A stretch of DNA of 64,000 nt from Tsuneonella flava (GCF_002870965.1 NZ_PHSO01000004.1:248001-312000); one strand, 5' to 3'; shown: positions 8,103-17,558, numbered from the stretch's first letter. Numbers and translations: made by a program. The notes: a model not told the origin generated them from the sequence alone.

Positions 8103-8105
8103 GTT

Positions 8106-9458
8106 CTAATCCACCAGAAGCAGAGCGGGAGTTTCGATCAGCTTCTTCAACTGCTGGATAAAGCTTGCCGCATCCCAGCCATCGACGACCCGATGATCGC
8201 AACTGATCGAAATATTCATCAGCTTGCGCTTTTCGATCCGTTCGCCGCCATTGCCATCGGGCACGAACATCGGCCGTTCGACAATCCGATTGGGGCCGAT
8301 GATCGCCACCTCAGGACGATTGATGACGGGGGTTGTTGCCACACCCCCTAGAGGTCCAAGTGAGGTGACTGTGAGTGTGGAGCCGGAAAGCTCGTTTGAT
8401 TTGGCCGAGCCATCCCGCGCGGCGTTTGCCAGTCGCACGATCTCCGCAGCAAGCTGCCATAAATTCTGCCGCTGGGCATCACGGATCACCGGCACCATCA
8501 GCCCACCATCGGTCTGCGTCGCCATCCCCAGATGTACAGCGCCGTGGCGTGTTACCACGCCTGCTTCATCGTCATAGCGCGCATTGATCATCGGGAAATC
8601 GGGCAGTGTCTTGCAGATTGCGGTAATAAGCAGCGGCAGCATCGTGAGTTTGGGACGCTCCCCACGTGCATCGTTCAGCTGAGCGCGCAAGCGCTCCAGC
8701 TCGGTCACGTCGCATTCTTCGACATAAGTGAAGTGAGGAATGGTGCGCTTTGCCGCGGCCATATTTTCGGCAATCCGACGGCGCAGGCCGATCACCTTCA
8801 CAGTCTCATCCGGTCGGGTCGCAGCAGCCGGGGCGTGCCCGGATTTGGCTCCATACGATATGAACGCATCGAGGTCGGCATGGCGAATCCGCCCTTCCTC
8901 GCTCGGCCGCACTTCGCTCAGATCGATACCAAGATCGGCGGCGCGCTTGCGAACCGCAGGGGTCGCGAGAACCTTGGATGTCGTACCGGTGCTGGCCTGG
9001 CTTAGCGCTGCATCGGGTTGAACCTTAGGCGCTGGGCGCGGCTTCGGGGTTTCTGCGGGCACCGCTTCGGGCGGCGGAGCATTCTGCGGGCCATTAGCAA
9101 TCGCATCGTCGGCATCGGATGCATCCGACACTTCGGTTTCGATCCGCTCCTCAACCTCGTCCGATTTGGGGGCTGGCGCGCCATCGCTGTCCGCCAGAAC
9201 ATCTTCGGGCACCTCGCCTTCGACTTCGATCACCACCAGCATAGAACCGATAGAGATGACATCTCCGACCTCGCCAGCGACTTCGATCACTTTGCCCGAA
9301 ACCGGGCTTTCCATTTCGACCGTCGCTTTATCGGTCATCATATCGGCCAGACGGCCATCTTCTTCGACTGTGTCACCCACTTTGACATGCCAGTCGACGA
9401 TTTCAGCTTCGGCGATGCCTTCCCCGATATCGGGCAGGTTGAATGTAAAACGTGCCAT
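8106..9458 (-). CDS. bkdB: Branched-chain 2-oxoacid dehydrogenase E2 (dihydrolipoyl acyltransferase)
   Basis: Core acyltransferase of the branched-chain 2-oxoacid dehydrogenase complex, passing acyl groups from lipoyl-lysine to CoA in Val/Leu/Ile breakdown. The 450 residues show one lipoyl domain (1-80) with the lipoylated Lys44 in DKATVEME, an acidic/Ala-Pro linker (80-160), an E3-binding domain (about 163-200, ATPAVRKRAADLGID), and a catalytic domain ending in DHRVVDGW with the active His422. It lies six bases after E1 beta on the same strand. No E3 (lipoamide dehydrogenase) gene is nearby, so the complex probably shares an E3 encoded elsewhere. Branched-chain rather than pyruvate specificity is inferred from the two-subunit E1 beside it. 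Confidence 0.92.
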   Translation of the reverse strand: MARFTFNLPDIGEGIAEAEIVDWHVKVGDTVEEDGRLADMMTDKATVEMESPVSGKVIEVAGEVGDVISIGSMLVVIEVEGEVPEDVLADSDGAPAPKSDEVEERIETEVSDASDADDAIANGPQNAPPPEAVPAETPKPRPAPKVQPDAALSQASTGTTSKVLATPAVRKRAADLGIDLSEVRPSEEGRIRHADLDAFISYGAKSGHAPAAATRPDETVKVIGLRRRIAENMAAAKRTIPHFTYVEECDVTELERLRAQLNDARGERPKLTMLPLLITAICKTLPDFPMINARYDDEAGVVTRHGAVHLGMATQTDGGLMVPVIRDAQRQNLWQLAAEIVRLANAARDGSAKSNELSGSTLTVTSLGPLGGVATTPVINRPEVAIIGPNRIVERPMFVPDGNGGERIEKRKLMNISISCDHRVVDGWDAASFIQQLKKLIETPALLLVD

Positions 9459-9464
9459 AATCCC

Positions 9465-10532
9465 TCAGGCCTCCAAAATCTTGTCCATCGCCTCGCCGAT
9501 GCGGATCGGCCCGGGGAAGAATGCCCACTCAAGGCTGTGCGGATATGGCGTGTCGAAACCCGTCACTCGCTCCACCGGCGCTTCGAGATGGTAGAAGCAT
9601 CGCTCAGTCACCAAAGCGGAAAGCTCCGCACCAAACCCGCTGGTGCGGGTGGCTTCGTGGACAATCAGACAGCGGCCGGTTTTCTCCACCGATTCTTCGA
9701 TCGCTTCGATATCGAGCGGGACGAGAGTCCGCAGATCGAGAATATCGGCATCGATACCCTTCTCCCTCGCCACTGCCTCCACCACATGCACCATCGTGCC
9801 GTAGGCAAGGATAGTCATCGCCTCGCCATCGCGCACTTTGCGCGCTTTGCCGAGCGGGATCGAATAATAACCTTCGGGCACCTTGCTTTGCGGGAATTTC
9901 TTCCACGGTTGCACGGGCTTGTCGTAGTACCCGTCGAACGGGCCGTTATATATCCGCTTCGGTTCGAAAAAGATCACCGGATCGTCGTCTTCTATCGCGG
10001 CGATCAACAGCCCCTTGGCATCGTGCGGCGTGCTGGGGATCACAGTCTTGAGGCCAGACACATGCGTGAACAGCGCTTCGGGGCTCTGGCTGTGAGTCTG
10101 CCCGCCGAAAATTCCGCCACCAAATGGAGAGCGAACGGTCAGTGGCGCGATAAACTCACCCGCTGAGCGATAGCGTAGCCGCGCTGCCTCGGAAATAAGC
10201 TGATCCAGACCGGGATAGATATAGTCTGCGAACTGGATTTCCGGCACCGGACGCAAGCCATATGCCCCCATCCCGACAGCCGCACCGATGATGCCACACT
10301 CGTTGATCGGTGTGTCGAACACCCGCGTCTTGCCATATTTTTCCTGCAAGCCCGCAGTGCAACGGAACACACCGCCGAAAAAACCGACATCCTCGCCCAT
10401 GATGATGACTGACGGATCGCGGCTCATCATAATGTCGAGCGCATCGTTGATCGCTTCAATCATATTGAGGCTGCGCGTCGGCGCATCTTCTAACCCAAAG
10501 GGGGTGTCGTCCTCGATCACGCTTGAGGCCAT
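9465..10532 (-). CDS. bkdA2: 2-oxoacid dehydrogenase E1, beta subunit
   Basis: Transketolase-like beta subunit of the heterotetrameric E1. The 355 residues contain MIEAINDALDIMMSRDPSVI near the N-terminus, then the MGEDVGFFGGVFRCTAGL stretch, IGAAVGMGAYGLRPVPEIQF and the C-terminal transketolase domain with DLRTLVPLDIEAI. The frame is open further upstream, but ATG 10532 begins the conserved N-terminus and overlaps the 3' end of the alpha gene by 16 bases, indicating coupled translation. It is followed by E2 with a six-base gap. Product family is certain; the branched-chain assignment comes from the operon. Confidence 0.92.
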   Translation of the reverse strand: MASSVIEDDTPFGLEDAPTRSLNMIEAINDALDIMMSRDPSVIIMGEDVGFFGGVFRCTAGLQEKYGKTRVFDTPINECGIIGAAVGMGAYGLRPVPEIQFADYIYPGLDQLISEAARLRYRSAGEFIAPLTVRSPFGGGIFGGQTHSQSPEALFTHVSGLKTVIPSTPHDAKGLLIAAIEDDDPVIFFEPKRIYNGPFDGYYDKPVQPWKKFPQSKVPEGYYSIPLGKARKVRDGEAMTILAYGTMVHVVEAVAREKGIDADILDLRTLVPLDIEAIEESVEKTGRCLIVHEATRTSGFGAELSALVTERCFYHLEAPVERVTGFDTPYPHSLEWAFFPGPIRIGEAMDKILEA

Positions 10533-11809
10533 TTGATCTTCCTTTCGCGGATCGCCTGCGCCGCCTGTTCTTCCAGATGCCAGGGCAGATCTTCGTAAAC
10601 GTCTTCGAACATGGTGTGAAACGGATGGTGCAGCCCGTGGCCGAGAATACCGTTCTTTTCGGCTTCCTTGGTGGCAGCCTTCACTTTCTCGGCACATTCG
10701 AGGTCCAGCGCGGACTGACGATCTTCATCCCATTCGCCAATGGCGATCAGATGATCTTTCAAACGCATAATCGGATCGCCCAGCGGCCATTCGGTGTGTT
10801 CCTGCGCCGAACGATAGGCAGTGGGATCATCGGACGTAGAGTGACCTTCAGCACGGTATGTGAAGTGTTCGATCAGAGTCGGCCCGCCGTTTGCACGGGC
10901 GCGGTTTGCCGCCCACTGGGTTGCTGCATAAACGGCCAGCGGATCATTGCCATCCACCCGCAGCCCGGCAATGCCATACCCAACGGCCCGCGCGGCAAAG
11001 GTCGTCCGCTCACCACCAGCGAAACCCGAGAAGCTGGAAATCGCCCACTGATTGTTCACTACGTTGAGGATCACCGGCGCATTATAAACAGCGGCGAAAA
11101 TACAGGCCGAATGGAAATCTCCTTCGGCCGTACTGCCTTCACCCAGCCAGGTCGCCGCGATCCGGCTGTCCCCACGAATAGCACTGGCCATCGCCCAGCC
11201 AACCGCCTGCGGAGTTTGCGTCGCCAGATTACCGCTGATGGTGAAGAACGAATGCGCGCGGCTGGAATACATGATCGGGAGCTGGCGCCCTTTCAGCTTG
11301 TCCCCCCGGTTGGAGTATATCTGATTGATCATCTCGACCAACGGATAGCCGCGAGTGATCAGAATGCCTTGCTGGCGATAGCTGGGGAACACCATGTCGT
11401 CGCTCGCCAGTGCCATCGCCGGGGCAACACTCGTGGCCTCTTCCCCCGTACACTTCATATAGAAGCTGGTCTTGCCCTGCCGCTGGCCGCGATACATCCG
11501 TTCGTCGAACGCACGCGTCAGCGCCATTTTCTCCAGCATGGCGCGCAGGGTATCCGGGTCGAGGCGCGGATCCCAAGGGCCATACGCCTGATTATCATCC
11601 CCCAATACGCGCACCAGATCGGTCGCCAACGGGTTGGTCTCGGACGCTTCACAGCTCTCATCTGGCCGGGGCTGTGCGCCCGGCTTGGTTACAGCGAGAT
11701 GTGAGAAATCAACCTCATCCCCCGGACGAAACTTCGGTTCGGGTACGTGAAGTCTGAGAGAGGGGCGATTATGCCCCACCTGCCCGTTTCCAGTCGGCCC
11801 ATTGGCCAT
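10517..11809 (-). CDS. bkdA1: 2-oxoacid dehydrogenase E1, alpha subunit
   Basis: Thiamine-diphosphate-binding decarboxylase subunit acting on branched-chain 2-oxoacids. At 430 residues it is close to bacterial BkdA1 length (about 410). The ThDP motif is visible as GEGSTAEGDFHSA followed by ILNVVNNQWAIS; further family features are RGQRQGKTSFYMKCTGEEA near residue 105 and the phosphorylation-loop-like segment YRAEGHSTSDDPTAYRS. ATG 11809 is chosen because it has an AGAAGGA site; two in-frame starts further upstream lack one. First gene of the E1 alpha-E1 beta-E2 operon; thyA lies about 100 bases upstream on the same strand. Confidence 0.92.
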   Translation of the reverse strand: MANGPTGNGQVGHNRPSLRLHVPEPKFRPGDEVDFSHLAVTKPGAQPRPDESCEASETNPLATDLVRVLGDDNQAYGPWDPRLDPDTLRAMLEKMALTRAFDERMYRGQRQGKTSFYMKCTGEEATSVAPAMALASDDMVFPSYRQQGILITRGYPLVEMINQIYSNRGDKLKGRQLPIMYSSRAHSFFTISGNLATQTPQAVGWAMASAIRGDSRIAATWLGEGSTAEGDFHSACIFAAVYNAPVILNVVNNQWAISSFSGFAGGERTTFAARAVGYGIAGLRVDGNDPLAVYAATQWAANRARANGGPTLIEHFTYRAEGHSTSDDPTAYRSAQEHTEWPLGDPIMRLKDHLIAIGEWDEDRQSALDLECAEKVKAATKEAEKNGILGHGLHHPFHTMFEDVYEDLPWHLEEQAAQAIRERKIKWPQA

Positions 11810-11913
11810 ATCCTTCTCTCCCGTTCGGTCAGACGCCATCAGCAATGCCAGTAGCAATCTTCTACGATTGCGACATAATATTTCAAACGACGGAAACGGT
11901 CAAGAAGTCCCAA

Positions 11914-12870
11914 CTACACCGCAACGGGAGCCTTTATCGCGCCATGCGGGGTGTAATCTGACACCTGGAAATCCTCGATCCGATAATCGAAGATCGTTTC
12001 TGGACGCCGCAGTAATTCAAGTCGTGGATGTCCGCGTGGTTCCCGCTCAAGCTGTTCTTCGATCAGATGCGCGTGGTTGAGGTACAGATGGGTGTCCCCT
12101 CCCATCCACACCAGTTCGCCGGGCTCCAGATCGACTTGCTGAGCCAGCATCCGTGCCAGCAACGCCGCCGACCACAAGTTGAACGGCAGGCCCAGCGCCA
12201 CATCGCAACTGCGCTGATAGAGCAAAGCGTTCAGCTTTCCGTTCGCGACGTGGAACTGATACGTCTTATGGCACGGGGGCAATGCCATCCGGTCCAGCTC
12301 TGCCACATTCCAGCCTTCGATGATGTGGCGCCTGCTGCCGGGATTGGTCCGTAGTGATTCGACCACTTCAGCGACCTGATTGATCCCCGGCCCCGGTTCA
12401 TATGCGCCATCCTTGCGATAGCGGTAAGTCGGCCAGTCGACCCACTGCTTGCCATAAACCGGCCCCAGATCGCCCCAGCGCGCCGCGAATTCCTCATTGT
12501 CGGCAATTCGCTGGACGAAATCATCGAGAGTAATCTCGTCTCCTGTGTCGCGAACATATTTCGCATGGGGCCACTCGTTCCAGATACCGACGCCCTGCAG
12601 TACCAGCGCCCGAATGTTGGTATCGCCTGTCAGGAACCACAGCAGTTCGCGAGTCGCTGTTTTCCAATAGACCCGCTTGGTGGTCAGCAACGGCATCGCC
12701 CCACCCGACAGATCAAATCGCAGAGTCGCCCCAAAGACCGAACGCGTGCCAATTCCCGTCCGATCAACCCTTTCCGAACCGCGCTCCCAAATATCCCGCA
12801 TCAGATCGAGATATTGCTGCTCCGGATGAGGAGCGGCGAGAGAATCGGTCGTATGCGATGCAGTGGCCAT
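11914..12870 (-). CDS. thyA: Thymidylate synthase
   Basis: Methylates dUMP to dTMP with 5,10-methylene-THF. The 318-residue protein is longer than E. coli ThyA (264), carrying the extra ~50-residue small-domain insertion seen in the Lactobacillus casei type (316). Visible residues: VDRTGIGTRSVFG (35-47) with the phosphate-binding Arg, catalytic Cys200 in LPPCHKTYQFHV, the RRH phosphate motif at 180-182, and QRSCDVALGLPFN (219-231). Start ATG 12870. Its substrate is recycled by folate enzymes such as the cyclo-ligase at 6.5 kb, though no DHFR gene follows here. Confidence 0.96.
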   Translation of the reverse strand: MATASHTTDSLAAPHPEQQYLDLMRDIWERGSERVDRTGIGTRSVFGATLRFDLSGGAMPLLTTKRVYWKTATRELLWFLTGDTNIRALVLQGVGIWNEWPHAKYVRDTGDEITLDDFVQRIADNEEFAARWGDLGPVYGKQWVDWPTYRYRKDGAYEPGPGINQVAEVVESLRTNPGSRRHIIEGWNVAELDRMALPPCHKTYQFHVANGKLNALLYQRSCDVALGLPFNLWSAALLARMLAQQVDLEPGELVWMGGDTHLYLNHAHLIEEQLEREPRGHPRLELLRRPETIFDYRIEDFQVSDYTPHGAIKAPVAV

Positions 12871-12981
12871 ATGAATTACCTAGCGGTGCAAATGCCTGCT
12901 TGCCACCCCGGCGCATGGTGCCTATAGGGCGCGCCTTGCCTCGGCCCGCGTGGGCATTCGTCCATGCGGGAACGACACGGT

Positions 12982-13058
12982 CGGGGAGTAGCTCAGCCTG
13001 GTAGAGCACTGTCTTCGGGAGGCAGGGGCCGGAGGTTCGAATCCTCTCTCCCCGACCA
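12982..13058 (+). tRNA. tRNA-Pro (CGG)
   Basis: Complete cloverleaf on the plus strand: acceptor CGGGGAG (12982-12988) pairs with CTCCCCG ending at 13054, discriminator A, CCA encoded at 13056-13058. The anticodon arm CTGTC/GGCAG encloses loop TTCGGGA, giving anticodon CGG (Pro). Length 77 nt. Confidence 0.97.
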
Positions 13059-13225
13059 ACATTTTCAAGCACATATCTAATATTCAAATTACGTCGGACT
13101 GGGCGGAGTAGTCGCGCGCCGCGCGCGCGAGTTCATGCAGCGCCGGTCTGTATCGCAACCATCGCCGGTGTTTATCGACGCATCGAGTCGGGTGCTGAGC
13201 CGACTTTTCTCCACCACAGATTGTT

Positions 13226-13257
13226 GCGGCGCGGAACTGCGAACAGTCCCGCGCCGC
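13226..13257. terminator. Long GC hairpin after the S46 peptidase gene
   Basis: Nine-base GC arms (13226-13234 and 13249-13257), one A/C mismatch, then ACTG/CAGT around a CGAA tetraloop. It lies about 50 bases past the S46 peptidase stop on the minus strand. No U-tract follows, so it may protect the 3' end or pause RNA polymerase rather than act alone. The rest of the 248-base interval between tRNA-Pro and this peptidase shows no gene. Confidence 0.55.
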
Positions 13258-13306
13258 TAATATTGCTGGCCGGGCGATGTACCCTGCCTATGTTGTCGGC
13301 CAGATA

Positions 13307-15355
13307 TCAGCGCGCGGCCAGTTCCTTCACCAGTGCGGGTGCCGGATAGATATTTTCCAACGCTTCCTGCACAGCAGCGGTCGAGACCACCACCGTCCGA
13401 TTAAGTGTCGGATCGTACCCGTAATTGCCGCCCAACGAATGGATATTACCGTCGAAGGCGGCGCCGATTACCGTGCCATTTCTGTCAATTACCGGCGAGC
13501 CGGAGTTGCCACCGATGATGTCGTTCGTGGTTACGAAATCGTAAGCCGCACTCATATCGATTTTGGCTTTGTTCGCGGCGAACGCAGGAGCCACATCAAA
13601 TGGTGGGCTACCCGTCGCACGGTCGAACGTGCCACCCAGCGTGGTGGCAATCGGCACCTGATTGCCACGCTCGACCCAGCCCTTCACCTGGCCATAACTG
13701 ATGCGAAGCGTGAACGTCGCATCGGGATAGAGCGAGTCACCATAAGCGGCGAACCGCGCGTCGGCCAGTTTGCCACCCGCGACAGCCAGCGGACCGACAT
13801 AGGCCTCGTCCACCTGCTTCTTCAGTTCGCGTTGGCGCGGGTTCAGCTTGAGCGCGTACTGGATCATCGGATCGTCCGACGCCTTCACCGCATCCAAGCC
13901 ACCATCCCACAGCTTCTGGCGATAGGCGGGATCGGCAAGCTTGCTGCCTTCGACCAGACGCTTAGCCAGTTCTTCCGGGCTTTCCTTGCCCAGCAGAAGC
14001 TTCGAATCCTGATCGTCGACACCGAGGTATTCGCGCGCTTTCGACAGGCTCCATTCCAGAGTCAGCTCGTCCAGCCAGTTGTACACCGGCTTTTCATCGA
14101 GGATGCGCTTCTTGGTCAGCGGCAGAGCGCTGTCGGTATAACCCGGCAGGCGTTCTGCATTGGGCTTGGCACGTTCCTGTGCGGCGAACACCAGAGCCTC
14201 GGCATAACCATAAAGATCGCTCGATGGCGAGACGAAGCGATACGGGAGATAGAGCGAGCGATAGGCCGTCACTGCGCTGTCAACCGCCGACCACGGGTCA
14301 CCGATGGCGGCATTGCCTGCGCTCTTTTCCTTCAGGTCGGCCTCTTTAGCGGCCAGCGTTGCGGTGAAGGCCGGATCGTTGAGTGCTTTCTGACGGCCGA
14401 TATAAACCTTGAGGCTGTTTTCCACTCCATTGAGCATGTCCAGCCCTTCCCGCGCATGGTCGGGATTTTCCTCCATTCCCCGGATCAGGCGACCGCGCAG
14501 TTCGGACATTGTCGTGACGGTGATCGGCAGACGGACCTCACGCTCGAAGGCGAGCTGGCTGGAGGTATAAAGGCGGCTGGTCGAACCGGGATTGCCGACG
14601 ACGAAAGTGATTTCCCCTTCCTTCGGCGCACGAGGGTTCCATTCCAGGTGATTGGGCGTCGCCACCGGCTTGCCATTTTCGTATGCGCGCAGGAAACTGG
14701 CATCGAGCGAATAGCGCGGAAAATTGAAGTTATCCGGATCGCCGCCAAAGGTCGCGGCGCGATCTTCCGGTGCCCAGACAAGGCGCACATCGGAATATTT
14801 GCGATAAGTGTACAGCTTATACTGCCCGCCTCCGAAAAGAGTTACCACCTGGCAGCGGTTTGTATCCGTATCGGGGCAACCATCCTTTTCGATCTGCGCG
14901 ATTTTCGCATCGCGCGCCTTGGTCAGCGCCTCACCCGAAAGCGAGCCCATCGCGGCCTTCACAGCACCGGTGACATCGGTGATCTTGGTGACAACTTCAG
15001 CTTGCTGGCCGGGGCACTTGAGTTCGGCATCGCGCCGATCGGCCACATATCCATCGTTGAGATAGTCGCTGCCCTGCTTCGAGTTATCGAACAGGCACGA
15101 GGCGACGCAGTGATGGTTTGTCAGGATCAGGCCCGATCCCGATACGAAACTGGCAGAACAGCCGCCGGTCAAACGAACCGCGGCAGCCTGTACTTTTCCT
15201 AACCACGCCCGATCCGGCGACCAGCCATACGCCTCCTTTACTTGCGCGGTCGGGAAATTATCGAAGGTCCACATTCCCTCATCAGCGGCGGCGGGCCGCG
15301 ATGCCAGAGCGCAGATAGCGACTGCTGCAAAAAGGCTGGCGCGATTGATTTGCAT
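13307..15355 (-). CDS. S46 family dipeptidyl peptidase, DPP7-like
   Basis: Exported serine exopeptidase releasing N-terminal dipeptides from oligopeptides. The 682-residue protein starts with a signal peptide ending near PAAADE (residue 25). The chymotrypsin-like fold shows the catalytic His82 in LTNHHC (79-83) and the nucleophile Ser618 in GGNSGSPVID. Eighteen residues after that Ser there is Gly636 in AFDGN; in characterised S46 enzymes Gly here marks DPP7 (hydrophobic P1), while Arg marks DPP11 (Asp/Glu P1). Normal family length (about 690-720). One of three exported peptidases in the window. Start ATG 15355 opens the signal peptide. Confidence 0.92.
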   Translation of the reverse strand: MQINRASLFAAVAICALASRPAAADEGMWTFDNFPTAQVKEAYGWSPDRAWLGKVQAAAVRLTGGCSASFVSGSGLILTNHHCVASCLFDNSKQGSDYLNDGYVADRRDAELKCPGQQAEVVTKITDVTGAVKAAMGSLSGEALTKARDAKIAQIEKDGCPDTDTNRCQVVTLFGGGQYKLYTYRKYSDVRLVWAPEDRAATFGGDPDNFNFPRYSLDASFLRAYENGKPVATPNHLEWNPRAPKEGEITFVVGNPGSTSRLYTSSQLAFEREVRLPITVTTMSELRGRLIRGMEENPDHAREGLDMLNGVENSLKVYIGRQKALNDPAFTATLAAKEADLKEKSAGNAAIGDPWSAVDSAVTAYRSLYLPYRFVSPSSDLYGYAEALVFAAQERAKPNAERLPGYTDSALPLTKKRILDEKPVYNWLDELTLEWSLSKAREYLGVDDQDSKLLLGKESPEELAKRLVEGSKLADPAYRQKLWDGGLDAVKASDDPMIQYALKLNPRQRELKKQVDEAYVGPLAVAGGKLADARFAAYGDSLYPDATFTLRISYGQVKGWVERGNQVPIATTLGGTFDRATGSPPFDVAPAFAANKAKIDMSAAYDFVTTNDIIGGNSGSPVIDRNGTVIGAAFDGNIHSLGGNYGYDPTLNRTVVVSTAAVQEALENIYPAPALVKELAAR

Positions 15356-15659
15356 ACGAACTTGTCTCTCATAAGTGGTTGAGACCGCAATGGCCCCCGA
15401 ATTGCGCGATCGGAATATGTCGTCGCTTCATTGCGGCAACACGCCAGACCACACTCTTGAACCGACGGAGGAAGAACGCAAGCACACACCTCCCGTCAGC
15501 GACAGGGCAGTGATATGTTATATCTCAGAATATGCAACTCTGTGAGCATTCGCGCCGCAAAAGTAGGCAGCGCGGTTCGCAAGCACCTGAGATGCAGTTG
15601 CAGACGGCCAATCCGGCCATTTGCGCCACGCAAACTGCCGGGTCATCCGTCAACCACAG
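15356..15659. other. 304-base intergenic region, no gene seen
   Basis: Lies between the S46 peptidase start (minus) and the stop of the small membrane protein (minus). It must hold the peptidase promoter. Short frames on both strands have no ribosome-binding site, no hydrophobic or conserved-looking sequence and atypical composition. I see no tRNA, repeat or strong hairpin. Confidence 0.5.
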
Positions 15660-15875
15660 CTACGGACTAACCGGACTATCGTCGGATTTATCTGTGAGAA
15701 GGACGATCCCGACCGCTGCCGCGATAAAACCCACCATGATCAGCAAGCGATCCCGTTTGCTCACACCCTTTTCCTGAACAGCGGCGCTTTGCTTCGCCCG
15801 AGCCTGCGCCGCCACCGGAGCGGCAACGAGAGACGACAATGCAAGACTTAACATCACATTGCGAACCAACTTCAT
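15660..15875 (-). CDS. Small exported/membrane protein of unknown function
   Basis: A 71-residue protein: N-terminal signal sequence (MKLVRNVMLSLALSS then cleavage-like PVAAQA near residue 24), a basic linker KGVSKRDR, one hydrophobic helix (about 45-60, LLIMVGFIAAAVGIVLL) and a short acidic tail. This is a common layout for small sphingomonad envelope proteins, none with known function. ATG 15875 has AAGGGT six bases before it. The 222 bases upstream are much more AT-rich than the surroundings. It is monocistronic, 300 bases from the next gene downstream. Confidence 0.6.
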   Translation of the reverse strand: MKLVRNVMLSLALSSLVAAPVAAQARAKQSAAVQEKGVSKRDRLLIMVGFIAAAVGIVLLTDKSDDSPVSP

Positions 15876-16097
15876 GAGTTACCCTTCACAAAAATCCGCA
15901 ATTCAACAAAAGTACTTGCAGATAAAAATAGATAGAAGGGCCGTCTAATTTCTATAAATACCACAATCAAATCAATATTTCATATAAACATTTATCTCTT
16001 ATTAAAATAATATGCCCTTAAATAGTAAAAGGTCTATGCAACGCCCCCTCTGACCTAACACCGAAATGCCGACAATCTGCCGAAAGTGCCGCGAACA
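15876..16097. other. AT-rich intergenic island
   Basis: The stretch about 15890-16040 is strikingly AT-rich (runs such as TTAAAATAATAT) compared with the GC-rich genes around it. It lies between the fumC stop and the start of the small membrane protein and probably carries that gene's promoter, possibly with binding sites for a nucleoid protein. No coding frame or stable hairpin seen. Confidence 0.5.
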
Positions 16098-17558
16098 TCA
16101 CGCTCCGCCAAGCCCCTGACCGACCATGTCGCCGGGACGTATCAGTCGGTCGTATTCATTTTCGCTTACTTTACCCGAGCGGATCGCTTCGGCGCGCAAA
16201 CTGGTTCCGTTGGCAGCGGCCGCCTCTGCGATATGCGCGGCCGCCTGATATCCGATATGCGGTGCCAGCGCGGTCACCAGCATGAGCGAATTTTCGACGT
16301 ATCCGGCGATTGCTTCGCGATCCAGTTCAGTGCCTTCCACCGAATGCAATCGGAACATTTCGCAGCCATCGCTCAGAATTGCGATCGAATGAAGCAGGTT
16401 ATTCACCACGATCGGGCGCATCGCGTTAAGCTCAAAATTGCCCTGACTGCCGGCAAAGGCCGTCGCAGTATCTTCGCCGATCACCTGAATCGCGATCATC
16501 ACCATCGCTTCGCACTGCGTCGGATTGACCTTGCCCGGCATGATCGAGGAGCCCGGCTCGTTATCCGGCAACTTCAGCTCCCCGATCCCACAGCGCGGCC
16601 CGCTGGCGAGCCAGCGCATATCGTTGGCGATCTTCATCACCGCCACCGCCACGCCACGCAAAGCCGCCGATACGCGCACGAGTGGATCGAGCGAACCCTG
16701 CGCCGCGAACTTGTTGGGTGCGGTGACGAAGGGGCGCGCCGTCAATTGCGCGATCACCTCAGCGGAACGCTGCGAAAAGCCCTTCGGCGCATTGATCCCT
16801 GTGCCAGTGGCAGTTCCGCCTAAGGCCAGTTCGTAAAGCCCCTCCCGCTCGCGTTCGACAGCGGCAATCGCATCCCGCAACTGGCCGACCCATCCCATCC
16901 ATTCCTGCCCCACAGTAACCGGGACGGCATCCTGCAAATGGGTGCGGCCGATTTTGACCACGTCCATCCATCCAGTTGCCTTCACCGCCATAACATCGGC
17001 CAGAGCAATAAGCTCGGGGATCAGCCTGACGGTCAACGCATGTTCGACTGCGATATGCATCGCGGTGGGGAACGTGTCGTTTGACGACTGGCTCATATTC
17101 ACGTCATCGTTCGGACCCACCGGAGTCTGGCTGCCCAGTTCGCCGCCAAGCAACTGGATCGCCCGGTTGGAGACGACTTCGTTGATATTCATGTTCGACT
17201 GGGTGCCAGATCCGGTCTGCCACACGAACAGGGGGAATTGCGGATCCAGATCGCCCGCGATCACTTCGTCGCAAGCACGGACGATGGCGTCGGCTTTCCA
17301 TTGCGGCAGACGCCCCATCTCTGCGTTGACCAGCGCGCAAGCCTTCTTGACCACGCCATAGGCGCGATAGACCGCAATCGGCATTCGATCCCCGCCAATG
17401 GAGAAATGCGCCAGCGAACGCTCTGTCTGTGCCCCCCAGTACTTGTCTGCAGGCACCTGCACCTGCCCCATCGAATCGAACTCGGTCCGAGTGCCAGTCG
17501 CATCGATTCCAATGGGAATATCGCGCATCGTCGGGTGATCGGAATTGGACTCAGTCAT
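16098..17558 (-). CDS. fumC: Fumarase, class II
   Basis: Reversible hydration of fumarate to L-malate in the TCA cycle; iron-independent tetrameric type. About 486 residues. Visible features: QTGSGTQSNMNINEVVSNRA near residue 115 (substrate-binding), QSSNDTFPTAMHIA near 155, IGRTHLQDAVPV near 200 with the active-site His, and the signature GSSIMPGKVNPTQCE near 340. Tandem ATGs lie at 17561 and 17558, preceded by GAGG; the longer open frame upstream has no conserved sequence. The first 15 residues are not conserved in the family, so an internal ATG (residue 11 here) is possible. Divergent from the phosphatase gene. Confidence 0.95.
   Translation of the reverse strand: MTESNSDHPTMRDIPIGIDATGTRTEFDSMGQVQVPADKYWGAQTERSLAHFSIGGDRMPIAVYRAYGVVKKACALVNAEMGRLPQWKADAIVRACDEVIAGDLDPQFPLFVWQTGSGTQSNMNINEVVSNRAIQLLGGELGSQTPVGPNDDVNMSQSSNDTFPTAMHIAVEHALTVRLIPELIALADVMAVKATGWMDVVKIGRTHLQDAVPVTVGQEWMGWVGQLRDAIAAVEREREGLYELALGGTATGTGINAPKGFSQRSAEVIAQLTARPFVTAPNKFAAQGSLDPLVRVSAALRGVAVAVMKIANDMRWLASGPRCGIGELKLPDNEPGSSIMPGKVNPTQCEAMVMIAIQVIGEDTATAFAGSQGNFELNAMRPIVVNNLLHSIAILSDGCEMFRLHSVEGTELDREAIAGYVENSLMLVTALAPHIGYQAAAHIAEAAAANGTSLRAEAIRSGKVSENEYDRLIRPGDMVGQGLGGA

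Noticed and set aside
13277-15202. A 641-codon plus frame antisense to the S46 peptidase
   Set aside because: Same codon-aligned antisense phase as above; the minus gene has signal peptide, catalytic residues and family length.
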